Origin: Isoetes taiwanensis | Lineage: Eukaryota; Streptophyta; Lycopodiopsida; Isoetales; Isoetaceae | Assembly: GCA_021234155.1 (NCBI GenBank) | Contig: JAJEKV010000025.1 | Coordinates: 5,685,310 to 5,749,309, forward strand | Length of the DNA stretch: 64,000 nt | Direction: 5' to 3' | Shown: piece by piece, positions 23,936 through 34,907 of the stretch | Numbering within the stretch: position 1 is the stretch's first letter | Layout of the letters: every line of letters begins with the position of its first letter | Made by a program: the position numbers and the translations under genes | The notes under the pieces: generated by a model | What the model was told of the DNA's origin: nothing | The model's input: only the letters and a program-made list of their open reading frames with translations | Database searches by the model: none

Positions 23936-24256
23936 TCATTGAACCTTAAGTGCACTTCTAAGCAATATAAATTTGCTTTCTGGCAGGGCCTTTGTGAACA
24001 CATCTGCTACTTGTTCTGATGTGTTCACATATACTAATTTGATGCAATTTCTTGAAACTAAATCCCTAACAAAATGCATATTTAGCTCAATATGTTTCGT
24101 CCTCTCATGATCAATGGGATTTTTTGCAATTGCTATACAACTTTGTGAGTCAGTGAATATTTCTGTAGGTGCTACCTGTTTGTAATCCAATTCTTCTAGT
24201 AATCTTCTCAGCCATGCAATTTCCCTTGCCACCAAAGAAGATGTCGTGATATTCAA
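23936..24256 (-). pseudogene. copia RNase H C-terminal part
   Basis: A 106-residue frame with EIAWLRRLLEELDYK, IFTDSQSCIAIAKNP, RTKHIELNMHFVRDLV and NTSEQVADVFTKALP. These are the classic end blocks of copia RNase H, including the DSQSC acidic position and the KHIEL motif. It is separated from the RT frame (24329-25960) by a frame change in 24256-24330, where the SDADWGGD..TSRKST block is followed by a broken SGYVF..G..I.W stretch. The stop at 23936 looks like the true end of pol. Confidence 0.85.
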
Positions 24257-24328
24257 ACCTCACCGAGGACATTGCTATTGCACTGCTTTTTTTACATTTC
24301 CAATTTATGGCTCCTCCCGCAAGAAATA

Positions 24329-25960
24329 CTACAAATCGGTGGATTTTCTTGATGTCAGATCTCCACCCCAATCTGCATCACTATAGGCATAAATATTGAG
24401 ATCCTTAGAATCATATACTATTCCTTGATCCCTAGTACCTTTGAGATATTTTAACACTCTTTTCCCTGCCAACCAGTGTTCTCTTGCTGGATTGTTACAC
24501 TTTCTGCTCAAGATGTTAACTATGTAAGATATATCTGGCCTGCTATTGTTAGCTAGATATAGTAAACATCCAACTAACTCCCTGTAAGGTGTTTTTTCCA
24601 TCTCTTTGATTTCTTTGTCAGTCATTTCCTTTTCTGCTGTCAGCATATGCCCTGGAACCACTGGTGTTTTAACAATATGAGCATCTCCCATATTGAATCT
24701 GTTCAACATATTATCAATATGCTTGCCTTGAGTCAGTTTTAGCCAATTTCTTTCTCTATTTCTTGTAACCTCAATTCCTAAAAAGTGTTTCAACTCTCCC
24801 AAGTCTAATATCTTAAATCTGGCCTTCAATATATTTTTGCATACTTCTAGTGTTTTTGTATCATTAGCTATCATGATACAATCGTCTACATGCAAGGCAA
24901 TAATGCAATACTTATTTCCCACTTTGTCTCTGTATATATTACCATCATTTTGTAGTTTTTCAAAACCTTTGCACAAATACCATTCCCTAGGAGCTTGTTT
25001 GAGTCCATAAACTGCCCGATTCAATCTCCAAACTTTATTGTTGTCTTTTTCATATCCTGGGGCCTGCTTCATGTAAACTTTTTCGTCCAATCTTGCATTA
25101 AGAAAGGCTGTCTTCACATCCATGTGATGCAACTCAAGATTTAAAGCATTTGCTAATCCCAAAAGCACCCTTATGCTTGTAAGTTTCACAATAGGAGAAT
25201 AGGTCTCCTCAAAGTCTCTCCCTTTCCTTTGTGTGAATCCTTGAGCAACAAGACGAGCTTTGTATTTTTTTGTACCATCCACTCCTTCCTTAATTTTGAA
25301 GATCCATTTATTTCCAATTATATCATGATCAGCTGGGCAGTCAACAAGTTCATATGTTTCTATTTCTTCAAATGAGGAAAGCTCATCATCCATTGCTTCT
25401 TTCCACTTGTCCTTGTCTGGACAAGTTAATGCATCATTAATTGTTCTTGGAATGTATTCATCTGCTACTAATGCCATAATTTGATCATAATCATGACCGA
25501 AAGCTTCAAGTCTCTTGCTCCTCCCTGTGCCATTTCTTCCATACGTTTCTTTGTCAATATTAGCTTCCTCCAACAACCTTCCAGTCTGTGATTTTCTTTT
25601 GGCTTTGACACTTGGCACTTCAGTGTTATTCTCTTGCATGTCCTTTTCTGACCCTGCTATATCCTTTGGATGTTCTTCTTGACCTACTTCATCATCATCA
25701 GCATCTAATATGGTATCCATTGGTTTTCTGCAGATTTGTTCAGTGGTGTCCCTATTTTGTTCAGATTTTGTCTTAAGCTGTCTATCTTTATAAACCACAT
25801 TCTCATCAAATAACACATCCCTGCTGACCACCACTGACCTCGAGCTTGGGATAAAGATTCTATACCCCTTACTTTCTTCATCATAACCTACCAAAAAACC
25901 TACTTCTGCTTTGCTGTCCAATTTCTTTCTCAATCCAGAGGGTATGTGAGTATATGCCAA
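24329..25960 (-). pseudogene. copia pol: integrase C-terminus, reverse transcriptase, start of RNase H
   Basis: A 543-residue open frame. The first 60 residues are the copia integrase tail (KLDSKAEVGFLVGYDEESKGYRIF). RT follows from about residue 190: NKWIFKIKEGVDGTKKYKAR, LVAQGFTQRKG, DFEETYSPIVK, HHMDVKTAFLNARLDEKVYM, AVYGLKQAPREWY, the catalytic block ALHVDDCIM and ELKHFLGIEV. The usual YVDD is HVDD here, but both aspartates are kept. The frame ends at the RNase H start (YSDADWGGDLTSRKS). Joined to the upstream frame by a shift at 25930-25960. RT copies the element's RNA into cDNA. Confidence 0.9.
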
Positions 25961-27315
25961 ACAACATATACTTTAAACATGTCATAATCCAAACAATTTT
26001 TGTTACTTGACCAAACAAGTTCTGGAATCTTACCTTGCAGACTTGAAGATGGCAGCCTATTTTGTATAGTTACAGCAGTCTTCAATGCTTCCTCCCATAG
26101 GTAATTAGGTAGACCACTAGCTTTAATCATGGATCTAACAACATCCATCAAAGTCCTGTTTCTCCTTTTTGCAACACCATTTTGTTGAGGGGTATACCTG
26201 CAAGTCAACTGCCTTCTTATCCCATTAGCAATGCAAAAGAGTCTAAATTTTGTGGACAAATATTCTCCTCCCCTATCAGATCGAATACACTTTACCTTTT
26301 TCCCTGTTTGTCTTTCCATTTCAGTGACATAATGCTTGAAAGCATTCAATGCTTGTGATTTTCTTTCCAAACAATAGCATTTGCATTTTCTAGAATGATC
26401 ATCTATGAAAGAAATAAAATACCTTTTGTTTGTTTTCCCTTTCACATTGAGTGGTCCACATAAATCAGTGTGTACAAGTTCCAATATTTCTCCTGCTCTA
26501 TTTTTGCTTCTCTTAAAAGGTAGCCTGTTTAGTTTTCCTAATGCACAACCTTCACAAACTAATTTTCCTGAGTCTGCACTATGGCATTCAATCCAACCTT
26601 TCTTGGTCAATCCCTTAGTGTTATTAAAATGGGTATGAGCTAACATGTTATGCCAAAGTTTGAAGTCTGGAATGCACACAGCATTAACTTCATTATAAAC
26701 TGAATTTTCCAACTGAAAAAGATTTCCCACACGTTTGGCAATAAACTTCCTTTCATTTCCCAAAAAGATATTACATCCATGAGAGTCAAAGTTGACTCTA
26801 TAACCAAGATCTACTAACTGACTAACAGAAATCAAGTTTTTAATTATGCTAGGCACGCATAAAACATTTTCAATATCAACTACATTCCCTTCTAAATCTG
26901 TCAACTGCAATAATCCTCTTGCTTCAATGGGTTGTAAAGCTCCATTTCCCACTTGTACACTCCTTGTGTGATTTTTGGAAACCCTCTTAAGTAGATCAGT
27001 AGTCTGCACTACTGATCTTTCAGCTCCACTATCAACTACAAGAGAATGAGAATTTTTGTTAGCAACTCTTTCATCAAGCACAGCAAATTCATTAGTTACC
27101 TCATCCTCATCTTCAGTGCACTCTTTATCTTCATCTCCATGTTCTTTAGCTATAAAAGTTCCAGCATGTTTTCTTCCCCCTTTTCCCCTTGCATCTCCCT
27201 TTTTACCCTTGCCTTTGTAATCCTTTGGTGTTGGGCATTTGGCTGCCAAATGCCCCCTGCCACCACAATTGTAGCAGTTAAAATTCCTTTTCAGTTTTGG
27301 GCAGTTATTCTTCAT
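25930..27315 (-). pseudogene. copia pol: zinc knuckle, protease, pre-integrase, integrase core
   Basis: A 461-residue frame. It starts in the first CCHC knuckle, and the second (CYNCGGRGHLAAKC) is at about residues 14-27. The protease active site VVDSGAERSVV is near residue 95. The pre-integrase block LWHNMLAHTHFNN..CEGCALGK supplies the HHCC zinc finger. The integrase core has the first Asp in HTDLCGP and the second in RSDRGGEY. At the third catalytic position the block reads PQQNGVAKRRNRT, with Lys (codon 26167-26169) where copia integrases have Glu. That substitution alone should abolish strand transfer. The frame shifts into the next pol frame near 25940. Confidence 0.9.
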
Positions 27316-28090
27316 ATGCCCTTCCTCATTGCAATTATAGCAGATTATTTTCTTGACTGAGCTTTTCCCTTTTTTCCAGCAAATAGGATCTCGGTTCTCT
27401 CATCATCATTGTTTCTAGCAACCTTCCTTTGCTCCACTTCAGTTCTCAGAATGTTTTCTGCCTCATCCCTATTCTTGGCAACATTCCTTGTAAACAAACC
27501 CAACTGCTCATTTTCAATCACTGCCCTAGCTATGGCTAGAACTTGAAATCTTTCAGACAAGTCTACTCCAGCAGCAGCCAAATCAGCCACAATATTGTCA
27601 AATTTGTTGAAAAATCTGACAAATCATCTTCATCATGCAACTTCAAATTTCTGAGCTCCTTATCAAGCAGATCTATTTGAGAAGATGTCTTCTCTTCAAA
27701 ATGCTTGATCAAATATATCCACATTTCCCTTGGACTCTTGTTTCTCAGCTTTAGTCTTATAGTAGGGCTGACTTTGGAAGAAATGATTCCTTGTGCCTCT
27801 TTCAGCCTTGCATACTCAGATTTAGCTCCTTTTATTCCTTCAACTGGTTCTGATGAGTTTACTTCTCCTGAGCTCTCTGATTCATTAGCTCCTCCTCCAG
27901 ATCTTGCAACAACACTTGCAGTAGACCTTATGGCAGTATTAGGTGAGCCTTCTCCTAAAGGATTGACTAGGTCCCAAAGGTCCTCCACCTCCAGAATGTG
28001 TATTATTGAGTCCTTCCACACTTGGAAACCTGGACCTCCCTTATACACATCAACAGCACTCAAAAGGCTTGCTCCAAATCTACTCGACAT
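27316..28090 (-). pseudogene. copia gag
   Basis: Starts with MSSRFGASLL at 28090, 31 bases inside the primer site. Blocks in order are GGPGFQVWKDSIIHILEVEDLWDLV, a Ser/Glu-rich spacer, KVSPTIRLKLRNKSPREMWI, HFEEKTSSQIDLLDKELRNL, then in another frame ADLAAAGVDLSERFQVLAIA and NRDEAENILRTEVEQR (each block is separate). The first zinc knuckle (CYNCNEEGH then C) begins near 27350 in a third frame. Two shifts, near 27590 and 27360, break an otherwise standard copia gag. Gag forms the particle shell. Confidence 0.85.
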
Positions 28091-28120
28091 TTTTGGATAA
28101 CTTCCCTTAACACTGAACCT

Positions 28121-28132
28121 GCTCTGATACCA
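28121..28132 (-). other. Primer binding site of second copia
   Basis: GCTCTGATACCA, the complement of the tRNA-iMet primer site TGGTATCAGAGC. It is separated by GA from the LTR start TGTGAAAA at 28135. Confidence 0.85.
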
Positions 28133-29311
28133 GATGTGAAAATTAGAGCACAATTCTTAGATCACAATTCAATTGCTTAGATTGACACTATTATAGAACA
28201 AAGCTACAACCTTGTGAGATCAAAGCAATTATTCTACAATGCAATCTCACATCACCAATTAACCATTAATCATATTTGTGAAACAAAATTCACTTAAGGC
28301 AATTTTACTGTAGCAAGTAATGGTCAGTCAATAATGAGTTCATACTGTTCAACCCTTTATCGAACAATGCTCTCCCTTGATGCCGGAATCCACTGTTTTA
28401 TCCATCCCCTTCCGTTCTCTCTACTTGTCTTTATTCTTATCAGCTTCGACGGTTTAGGAGAAGGTTCTGCAGATCGGTTCGGGGTTTCTATATTCAATTT
28501 TTGTTTGCCTCCAAAACTTCTTCGATCATATCCATATGACAATATTACAACCCAATGGTTCAATGCTTTAATGAATATAATGTCTTAAGGTTGGCCTTTC
28601 AACCATACGACCTTTAGGTTAAAAGCAAACCCCTTAGTTGAACCTTAGGTTATAACCTTCTGCAATTCAAGGTAAGCTTGCACTCATAGTGCACCAATGA
28701 GCATGCTGAGCATTTGATTCTTTTCCCAGCTGTGGCATTCTGCCTAAGAAGATTATGCAATAACATATTTTTAACAATGCACAGATTACTAAAGCTACTA
28801 GAGATCTTCTGCGAAAGAACAGGGTTAATGGTAAACCTTGCAAAAACCAAAATAGTCATTTTCGGTCACAGGAACAGACACAGACCTTTCAGATATATGG
28901 GCATCAACAGAATACAGGTATCTGGGATATGACGCACACAGCATGGGGAAATGGGCTAAAGATGCGGATGCAAGGTTTCAATCAACCATTGGGAGCTACT
29001 TCGGTATGAAAAAATTCTGTAATAAAAGCAGAATAATCGACTGGGAAATCAAGTGCTACTCGTTCAGTGCAGTGGTCGCGACGACACAATTATATGGGGC
29101 TGAGGCATGGGACCGGGTCTAACAGATAAGAAATGGGACAAACAGGAGGGGATCCTCAGACAGTGGCATAAACAGGAATTTAGGGTGCGGGCAAACACAT
29201 CCCTAATAGTCATGATATACGAGACAAGTCAGAAACCAATGTGAGTCAGCAAAATCACACATCATCATAAGCAGTGGATGGTTTAAGGATGTAGCGATAT
29301 GGACCAGAGAA

Positions 29312-29809
29312 ATGGGGATGAACCTGAGTGATCTAGTAAACGAGGAGAAATGGAATGAAGACTGGGCAGACAAGGCTACAAGAGCATGGTTGCAAAAACA
29401 CACCGGACCCAAGACACTTTGGCTCATGACAGTCTTCAATCTAGAACAGCAGATAGGGCAACAGATGTACCGAGACAATCTGCTAGGGAAGGCCAGGCGA
29501 GACGTCCTAGCGAGATTTAGGATGGGGAGCCACGATCTAAGAATTGAAAAAGACAGATGGAGGAAAACAGAAAAGGACAACCGGATATGTAGAATCTGTG
29601 ACACTGAAAAAGTAGAGGACGAGAACCACCTACTCAACGAGTGCCCAATGTACGGAGACGTCAGAAACAAGTACAGAGGCATAAGATGCAGACAGCCAGT
29701 ACACACCCTGATGATAAGGGCAGACACAATGAAAGATCTGGCAGATGCAATCCAGGAGATGACGACCAAGCATCGAGAGGCACACAAAGAAAGAGGGCTT
29801 ATAATATGA
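29312..29809 (+). pseudogene. LINE ORF2 C-terminus with CCHC-like finger
   Basis: A 165-residue frame ending GLII. It contains WNEDWADKATRAWLQKH, DNLLGKARRDVLARFRMGSH and then C-R-I-C at about residues 91-94 followed by H..NEC (RICRICDTEKVEDENHLL then NECPMY). This is the zinc-finger-like motif found at the end of LINE reverse transcriptases (zf-RVT type). The preceding RT segment is in other frames with stops (29110-29300), so the element is dead. The true stop at 29807-29809 is followed by the 3' UTR. Confidence 0.75.
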
Positions 29810-30046
29810 ATCGCCCAAAGAGGCGAGACATAGATGCCCACAAAACGCTCAGCTAAAAGCTGATTGATAACGACGCATCACCGCACGGCCATGATGCCGA
29901 TTAAAAGCGGGGTGCCGGTACTAATAGAAACTAAGGAAGCCTTCAGAAAAGGCTACAGTATACCAGCGTGATGTGCTAGTAGCGCCCTCTAGGGAGCTTG
30001 CCCATGCTACATCATTCCAGGGGCCTTAGGGCACAATGGGACAATA

Positions 30047-30084
30047 ATTCTATTCTATTCTATTCTATTCTATTCTATTCTATT
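30047..30084 (+). repeat. TTCTA pentanucleotide microsatellite (LINE tail)
   Basis: About seven perfect TTCTA units directly after the LINE 3' UTR. The position fits a LINE 3' tail. Confidence 0.9.
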
Positions 30085-30089
30085 TAAGC

Positions 30090-30509
30090 AACATCGTTGA
30101 TCGAAGTCACTTATGTGGCATGCCACGTGTCCCCGCAGTGTGACACTGCCACTAGGCATTACGTGGCATGCGGATAGTTGCACTGGAATGCGTGTGGCAC
30201 GGACGATGCTAGCCGCACTGGCATAACTGTTGCCACATGACTGACGTCGTTAAACGACGTTCGCTGCGTGGCGCTGCACTGGCATCGGTAGATGCCGGCC
30301 GCAATGGCATAGCCATCGTCATGTATACATAAAGTCGTTTAACGATGCTACGACTCGTTAAACAACGTCGCAATTGCGACGAGTATTTCGACGTCTACAC
30401 ATCTCATTGAAGGACGTCCAGACGTCCTTAAATGACGTCATGACGTCTTTCATCGACGTACGTCCAGACATCGATATAGACGTCAATATATTGATTTATT
30501 TTTGTAGTA
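30090..30509. mobile_element. Possible CACTA transposon end with ACGTC palindromic subterminal repeats
   Basis: A dense cluster of ACGTC/GACGT motifs, about ten within 30240-30490, many in palindromes such as TGACGTCATGACGTC and GTCGCAATTGCGAC. A perfect GTGGCATGCCAC lies near 30115. The block ends in TTTATTTTTGTAGTA, close to the ...TTTTTGTAGTG end of plant CACTA (En/Spm) elements, whose subterminal regions carry such repeats. No transposase and no opposite end were seen, so this is a remnant or another palindromic repeat family. Confidence 0.4.
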
Positions 30510-32430
30510 TATGATGGACTTCTTACCATAGAGCAAAGTTCTCATTTCAAAGTTCATTTGAAGGCTCCTTAATTAGGAAGATAACTCTCGTAGTTTGTGC
30601 CTTCTTAACAATTTCTTGATCATTGTATCCCGCTAGGCAAGAAGACAATCAAACTAGTTTTGCCTTGGGCATTATTTTATCCTCTGTAACATTTCATTTT
30701 CTATGTGGATATTGGCAGCGTGAGATGCATGCAAACATCTTTTTTGGCCATGTCCTTCTACCCATGCCTTACTAGTGATCTTCCATTGTGGTGGGAACCA
30801 TTGATGCTGGACCTCTCATCTCCTCCGCTTGTTGCATCAGTTAATCCCTCTTATACAGCGACAACGGATCCCTAGTTGTCTATATTCAAGCATGGTATGA
30901 AGGCATTGCCTATTGTCTTGACTGGACTTTCAAGCAAAATTTCTACTTTCTCGTGGGAAAATGTCTATATGGGAGAAGGTCGAGAGGCTTTGCCTCTTAT
31001 GGTGGAAGTTGATGTCACAAAAATAATACTTCGGGGTTGGCATGAGAATATTCATAAACGCAAGCACTTTGTCAGCTCCATATATTGCCTCCTCTTAGCT
31101 CCATTGCCCCTCCTATTGTCGAATGGGTGGCACCTGCAAGTTCCAAAATCCAATTGGGTTCATTCATAGCATTGGCTTTGGGATAAGTTGCCCTATCCTA
31201 AAGTGTCTATGTCTCTTTGCTTATCGAGAAGTTCAACTGGAATTGTCCTGTATAAGGTTTATTTAACAGTGCACTGGATTGCCAATGCATCCTTTTGGTT
31301 TCCTATCCTGATGCATGGCCCCAGCTAGGTAGCGGGCATTCCATCTTGGTTCTGGTTGGCTCCTCTAGTCAATATAAAAGCATCACAGACTTCACATTTT
31401 TCATGGCATTTACTCATCTGCTTGTGGTATTGTTGCGGCCCAAGCTAAGAAACTAATGCGTTATGAGTGTTTCTCCTGTCAGAAGCAAAGAATCATATTT
31501 GGATTCAGTGCCTTCAAACTGATTCTTATCATTAGTCTCCTATTCTAGAGTAAGTACGTCTCCTATTCTAGAGTAAGTACATTTGCTTCAGGCTTGTGTT
31601 CCTATGGCATTTTCTTGTGCTTATATAGTTAAATGAGACAATCTATTCTATGATTTTTATATTGCTGTCATCCTTTACTTTTTTTTTTTTTTTTTTGAAA
31701 ATACCTCAGTTAACTTTTAACTGCCAAATTATGACGACTGGTCATTATGCGACATTACAACATCGTCTTCACCTACTATGGGAAAATTGACCCATTAGCT
31801 CTAATTGGGCCATGTTTTACCATTAAGTAGGGGAACACTAAATAAACTAATGGCTTGGAGTTACTCAAAGACCCAAGGAAAAAATGCATCAATGTCATTT
31901 CAATTTAAGAATAGAATATGTTCTTATCGCCACGGAGAGACCAACCGCCTATGGGACCCAAACAAAGAGAGAGCAACAAGTAACAACATGCAAGAAGTAT
32001 CATGATTGTTTATTGTAGTGTGAATATGATAATTGGCATTTGCTATGGCCTGTTGTTATCCTTCCTATGTAAAACAATTTTCTTTGTCGTTCTTTTATTT
32101 CATTTTCTTCTTGTACAACAATTTAAAATGGCATGCATTGGTGGTTCGTGCCTTCGGACAGATATAAGCTTGACATGTGTGAAAAAAAAGACAAAGAAAA
32201 AAAGGATTTTAGGGCAATGATTACACCTGTATTTGGGTCAGATTCTAGGATGTGTGCATTTGTCTCCTCCAAAGGTTGCTTATAGCGCTGCATCACCCAT
32301 CTTAGAGATGGATATCATATTAACTTCAAGGTAATGTACTGTTCAAATGAGCATCTCCTGAAGGGAGATACATGATTATTGTACCTACCCCTTGTACACT
32401 AGCAATCCCCTTCTAATTCTTACCTTCCTA
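30510..32430. other. Non-genic stretch, no recognisable feature
   Basis: AT-rich sequence with a poly-T run (31680-31696) and a duplicated 24 bp motif TCTCCTATTCTAGAGTAAGTAC (starting near 31547 and 31569). Frames at 30876-31169, 31805-32005 and 32002-32220 show no domain and no conservation evidence. Confidence 0.5.
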
Positions 32431-32439
32431 TTTCCTGGG

Positions 32440-34000
32440 ATTGGTATCATATTTTGGAACAATTCCTTCTTGTTGATCATATGATCAGTGGCTCCGAAAT
32501 CCAAATACGCCCCTATCCAAGTTATGCTACAAAGCCCTTTGATTCAGCTTCACTCTCCTCCTGTTCTGCTAGAACATGTAACGAATCAAGTAATTGAATC
32601 ACATAGCTCCACACACCAATAATTGCTCTTAGTCCCATTTGCATCAGAGTGCTCCATCTATTATGTTTCGGCTTACTTTGTGAGTGTTAAAAAGAATAAG
32701 TCACTGCTGCCTGATTCTGACTTACTAACCTGAGAGGCTATATGAGCATGAAATTTCTTTTTCTTGCCATCATGTTTCTCATTATTTCTTTGTCTCCCCA
32801 AGGTCAAAGTTCCCCAGACTGTGTCAGACTGGTGACCAATCACCTTGTTGTCCTCAGTGTATAAAATCTTTGCCAAAGCTTTTGCTTGGAGCACGTAAAG
32901 AACATTTTGGATGTTTCTATTTCTATAACTCAATCAAAATTTCTTCCGAGGAGATGCATTTTCAATAACATCGTTTCTTGTTTTTCCACTTTCTTGTTTG
33001 CCCACAAATGCTTGTCCATTTTTGTTGGTACATTTATTTCCTCTTGCCTTATTAAATTTTTCCATAAGAATCTGCTGACATGGGCATTTAAGTTGTACAT
33101 GCTCAGCTGACCCAATCAAATTCTTTATATTGTTGTATGATGTGGGTAATCCTAACAGAAGCGCTTCGATTTATCAAGTCATTGTCAAGTCCCTTTTCCA
33201 TTCCTTTGAGTGGCGGGTTCGCTGCTTTAACTATGAGATATACTCTTAAGCAATATTACACTCCTTCAGCTTTGTCGTAAACATGATTGTATACATATTA
33301 ACCTAATGTGAGAAATGCCTCTTCCTATAAATCAAGGACAGTTGCTCCCAAGCCTCTTTAGCAATATCAACTGCCTCAACCTGAGCAATCATTGTATCAT
33401 CAAGATACCTCATTAGCCTATTATTGGCTTCCCAATCACATTGCACCCATTTCAAAAGTTCATGTCTCTCTGTCTCACTTGCCTTTGCAATCATTTTAGC
33501 ATCTACTATTCAATTTTTCCTTCAAAGGTAATGTGCTTGGCAACAATATATGGTGTAGTCAATGCTTGAGCTTTCCTTGTAGTTATCAATGGCTTTAGTT
33601 CTTCCACTAATACAATAGTCCACAGTCTTTTCTCAACAAGCTTACCTCTAGTCTTAATAAACCAGTAGAAGATATTACTTTGAGATAACCTCCCAATTCT
33701 ACCCTTCTCTTTTTTTTTTTTCTTTTTTTTAACCTTTTCTTCAATCCTGCCCTCAGTAGTCGAACTTTACTTCAATCCTCACTCACCGTCGTCGAACTGC
33801 TCTGATACCATAATGTAAAATAAAACAAGGATGCTTGAAAGTGTTGGTTTTTTTTAGATTGCTTCTCTACATATATCCCTAGTTGGTGATTCCCAACATA
33901 GGAAAGACCACAACCACTTGCATGCATGCAATCTTTCTTTAACCTAAAGAACAATGTTGATAACTTTTTAATTTAAGATAACACTACTGGACATCAGCTT
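32440..34000 (-). mobile_element. Third Ty1/copia, highly degenerate
   Basis: Minus strand. The primer-site complement GCTCTGATACCA lies at 33799-33810 and an LTR start TGTAAAATAAAAC at 33814 (outer limit unknown). Gag-like sequence with WEANNRLMRYL and AKEAWEQLSLIY lies at 33303-33494. Knuckle-region and pre-integrase-like fragments (IQNVLYVLQ then VIGHQSD) are at 32673-33119, and a protease-like YLDFGATDHMI is near 32480-32520. RT and the other LTR are not seen. Confidence 0.65.
33303..33494 (-). pseudogene. copia gag fragment
   Basis: A 63-residue frame with WVQCDWEANNRLMRYLDDTM and VDIAKEAWEQLSLIY. This corresponds to the copia gag (UBN2) core, where a W..ND...L..I...L block is followed by TAKEAW..L...Y. 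It lies 300 bases inside the primer site, the right place for gag. Both ends are closed by stops, so it is a fragment. Confidence 0.65.
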
Positions 34001-34907
34001 TGTCAACAATAACAAGGTTCTTCCTATCAACAAACAATGACATATTCAGTCTTATCTCTTCAACTCTGATTTCCATCAATTTGGATTCCATTGATCCGTC
34101 TATCTGAGTGCCTTTGATGTTAGTTGTGGCGACTCTTTTAATGGGATGCTCATATTTTGGAGTGGATGATCATGGAGAGATATCATATGGTGAGTGCTTT
34201 TGATGTTAGTTGTGGCAACTTCGTTAATAGGATGCTTAGAATTTGAAGTGGTCTTTGAACTGACTTCATCACCATTTACCTCTCACACGAGTTTTGAACC
34301 GACACCAATCTGTACTACACATATTTCAATCTGAAAATGTTGGTAGAGAAATGTCTGTGGCGGCCTTGGCCGCCGTGCTAACTTCCTTGTATGATATTTG
34401 GGCACAAGAACATGTTCTAAACATGAAAAAAAAAAAAAAAAACAAGTGAGGAATGGGATGAAAAAGAGATTGAAGATGACTTATTTGTGCATTAGAATTG
34501 TATGCGTTATTATAATATATAGTAGTTGAACATTCTTCACAAATATCTCTTCTTTGCATCTTGTAACTCTACTTTAAAGAACAAAGACCAATTGTTTCTT
34601 AAATAGTTGCTCGCTTTCATATTATCTAGGTCCAACCTTCTTATGAGAAATAAGGGCCCCATACTTCATGGCTAGAATGTAAGCCGTGTAATCATGTAGT
34701 AAGGTCCTAAGAATTAAAAAAAAATAAAATAAAAAATAAAAAAAAATCATCAGAACGTATTAAAGATTGAAGAAAGAAAACATTAAAGGAACTAGCATAT
34801 GACGAGGAGGCATTCTATGATTTATGTGGTTAATTATTATGAATTATGAGAAGATGAAAGGCTTGTGCTCAGGAAACATACAATACGATAAGATGGGCAA
34901 TGCACAT
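34001..34907. other. AT-rich stretch, no gene seen
   Basis: Contains a poly-A run (34427-34442), an A/T simple-sequence stretch (34710-34748) and no recognisable frame. It ends in CACAT (34903-34907), the left target duplication of the chromovirus. Confidence 0.5.

Larger units (their letters stand above)
23904..28690 (-). mobile_element. Second Ty1/copia element, nearly complete body, 3' LTR missing
   Basis: Minus-strand element. From right to left: LTR starting TGTGAAAATTAG at 28135 (outer end uncertain, before about 28700), primer-site complement GCTCTGATACCA at 28121-28132, then gag, zinc knuckles, protease, integrase, RT and RNase H. The body ends at 23936, followed by a polypurine-tract complement near 23918-23928. 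A left LTR is not present: LARD LTR sequence starts at once. The coding body is the best preserved in the window, with only a few frame changes and normal CAG/CTG content. Confidence 0.85.
28770..30084 (+). mobile_element. 5'-truncated LINE (non-LTR retrotransposon)
   Basis: Plus strand. It begins inside the RT palm/thumb, with LLKLLEIFCERTGLMVNLAK then TKIVIF, a typical LINE block. It continues through GKWAKDADARF, a DWEIKCYSFSAVV stretch and LYGAEAW (29000-29115), blocks seen in LINE RT C-termini. The last ORF is 29312-29809. A 3' UTR of about 230 bp ends in a TTCTA microsatellite (30047-30084), the kind of short-repeat tail some LINEs carry instead of poly-A. The 5' truncation is typical of LINE insertion. 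Confidence 0.8.

Noticed and set aside
30876-31169. 97-residue frame as a host gene
   Set aside because: No recognisable motif, no splice context, and surrounding sequence is full of stops.
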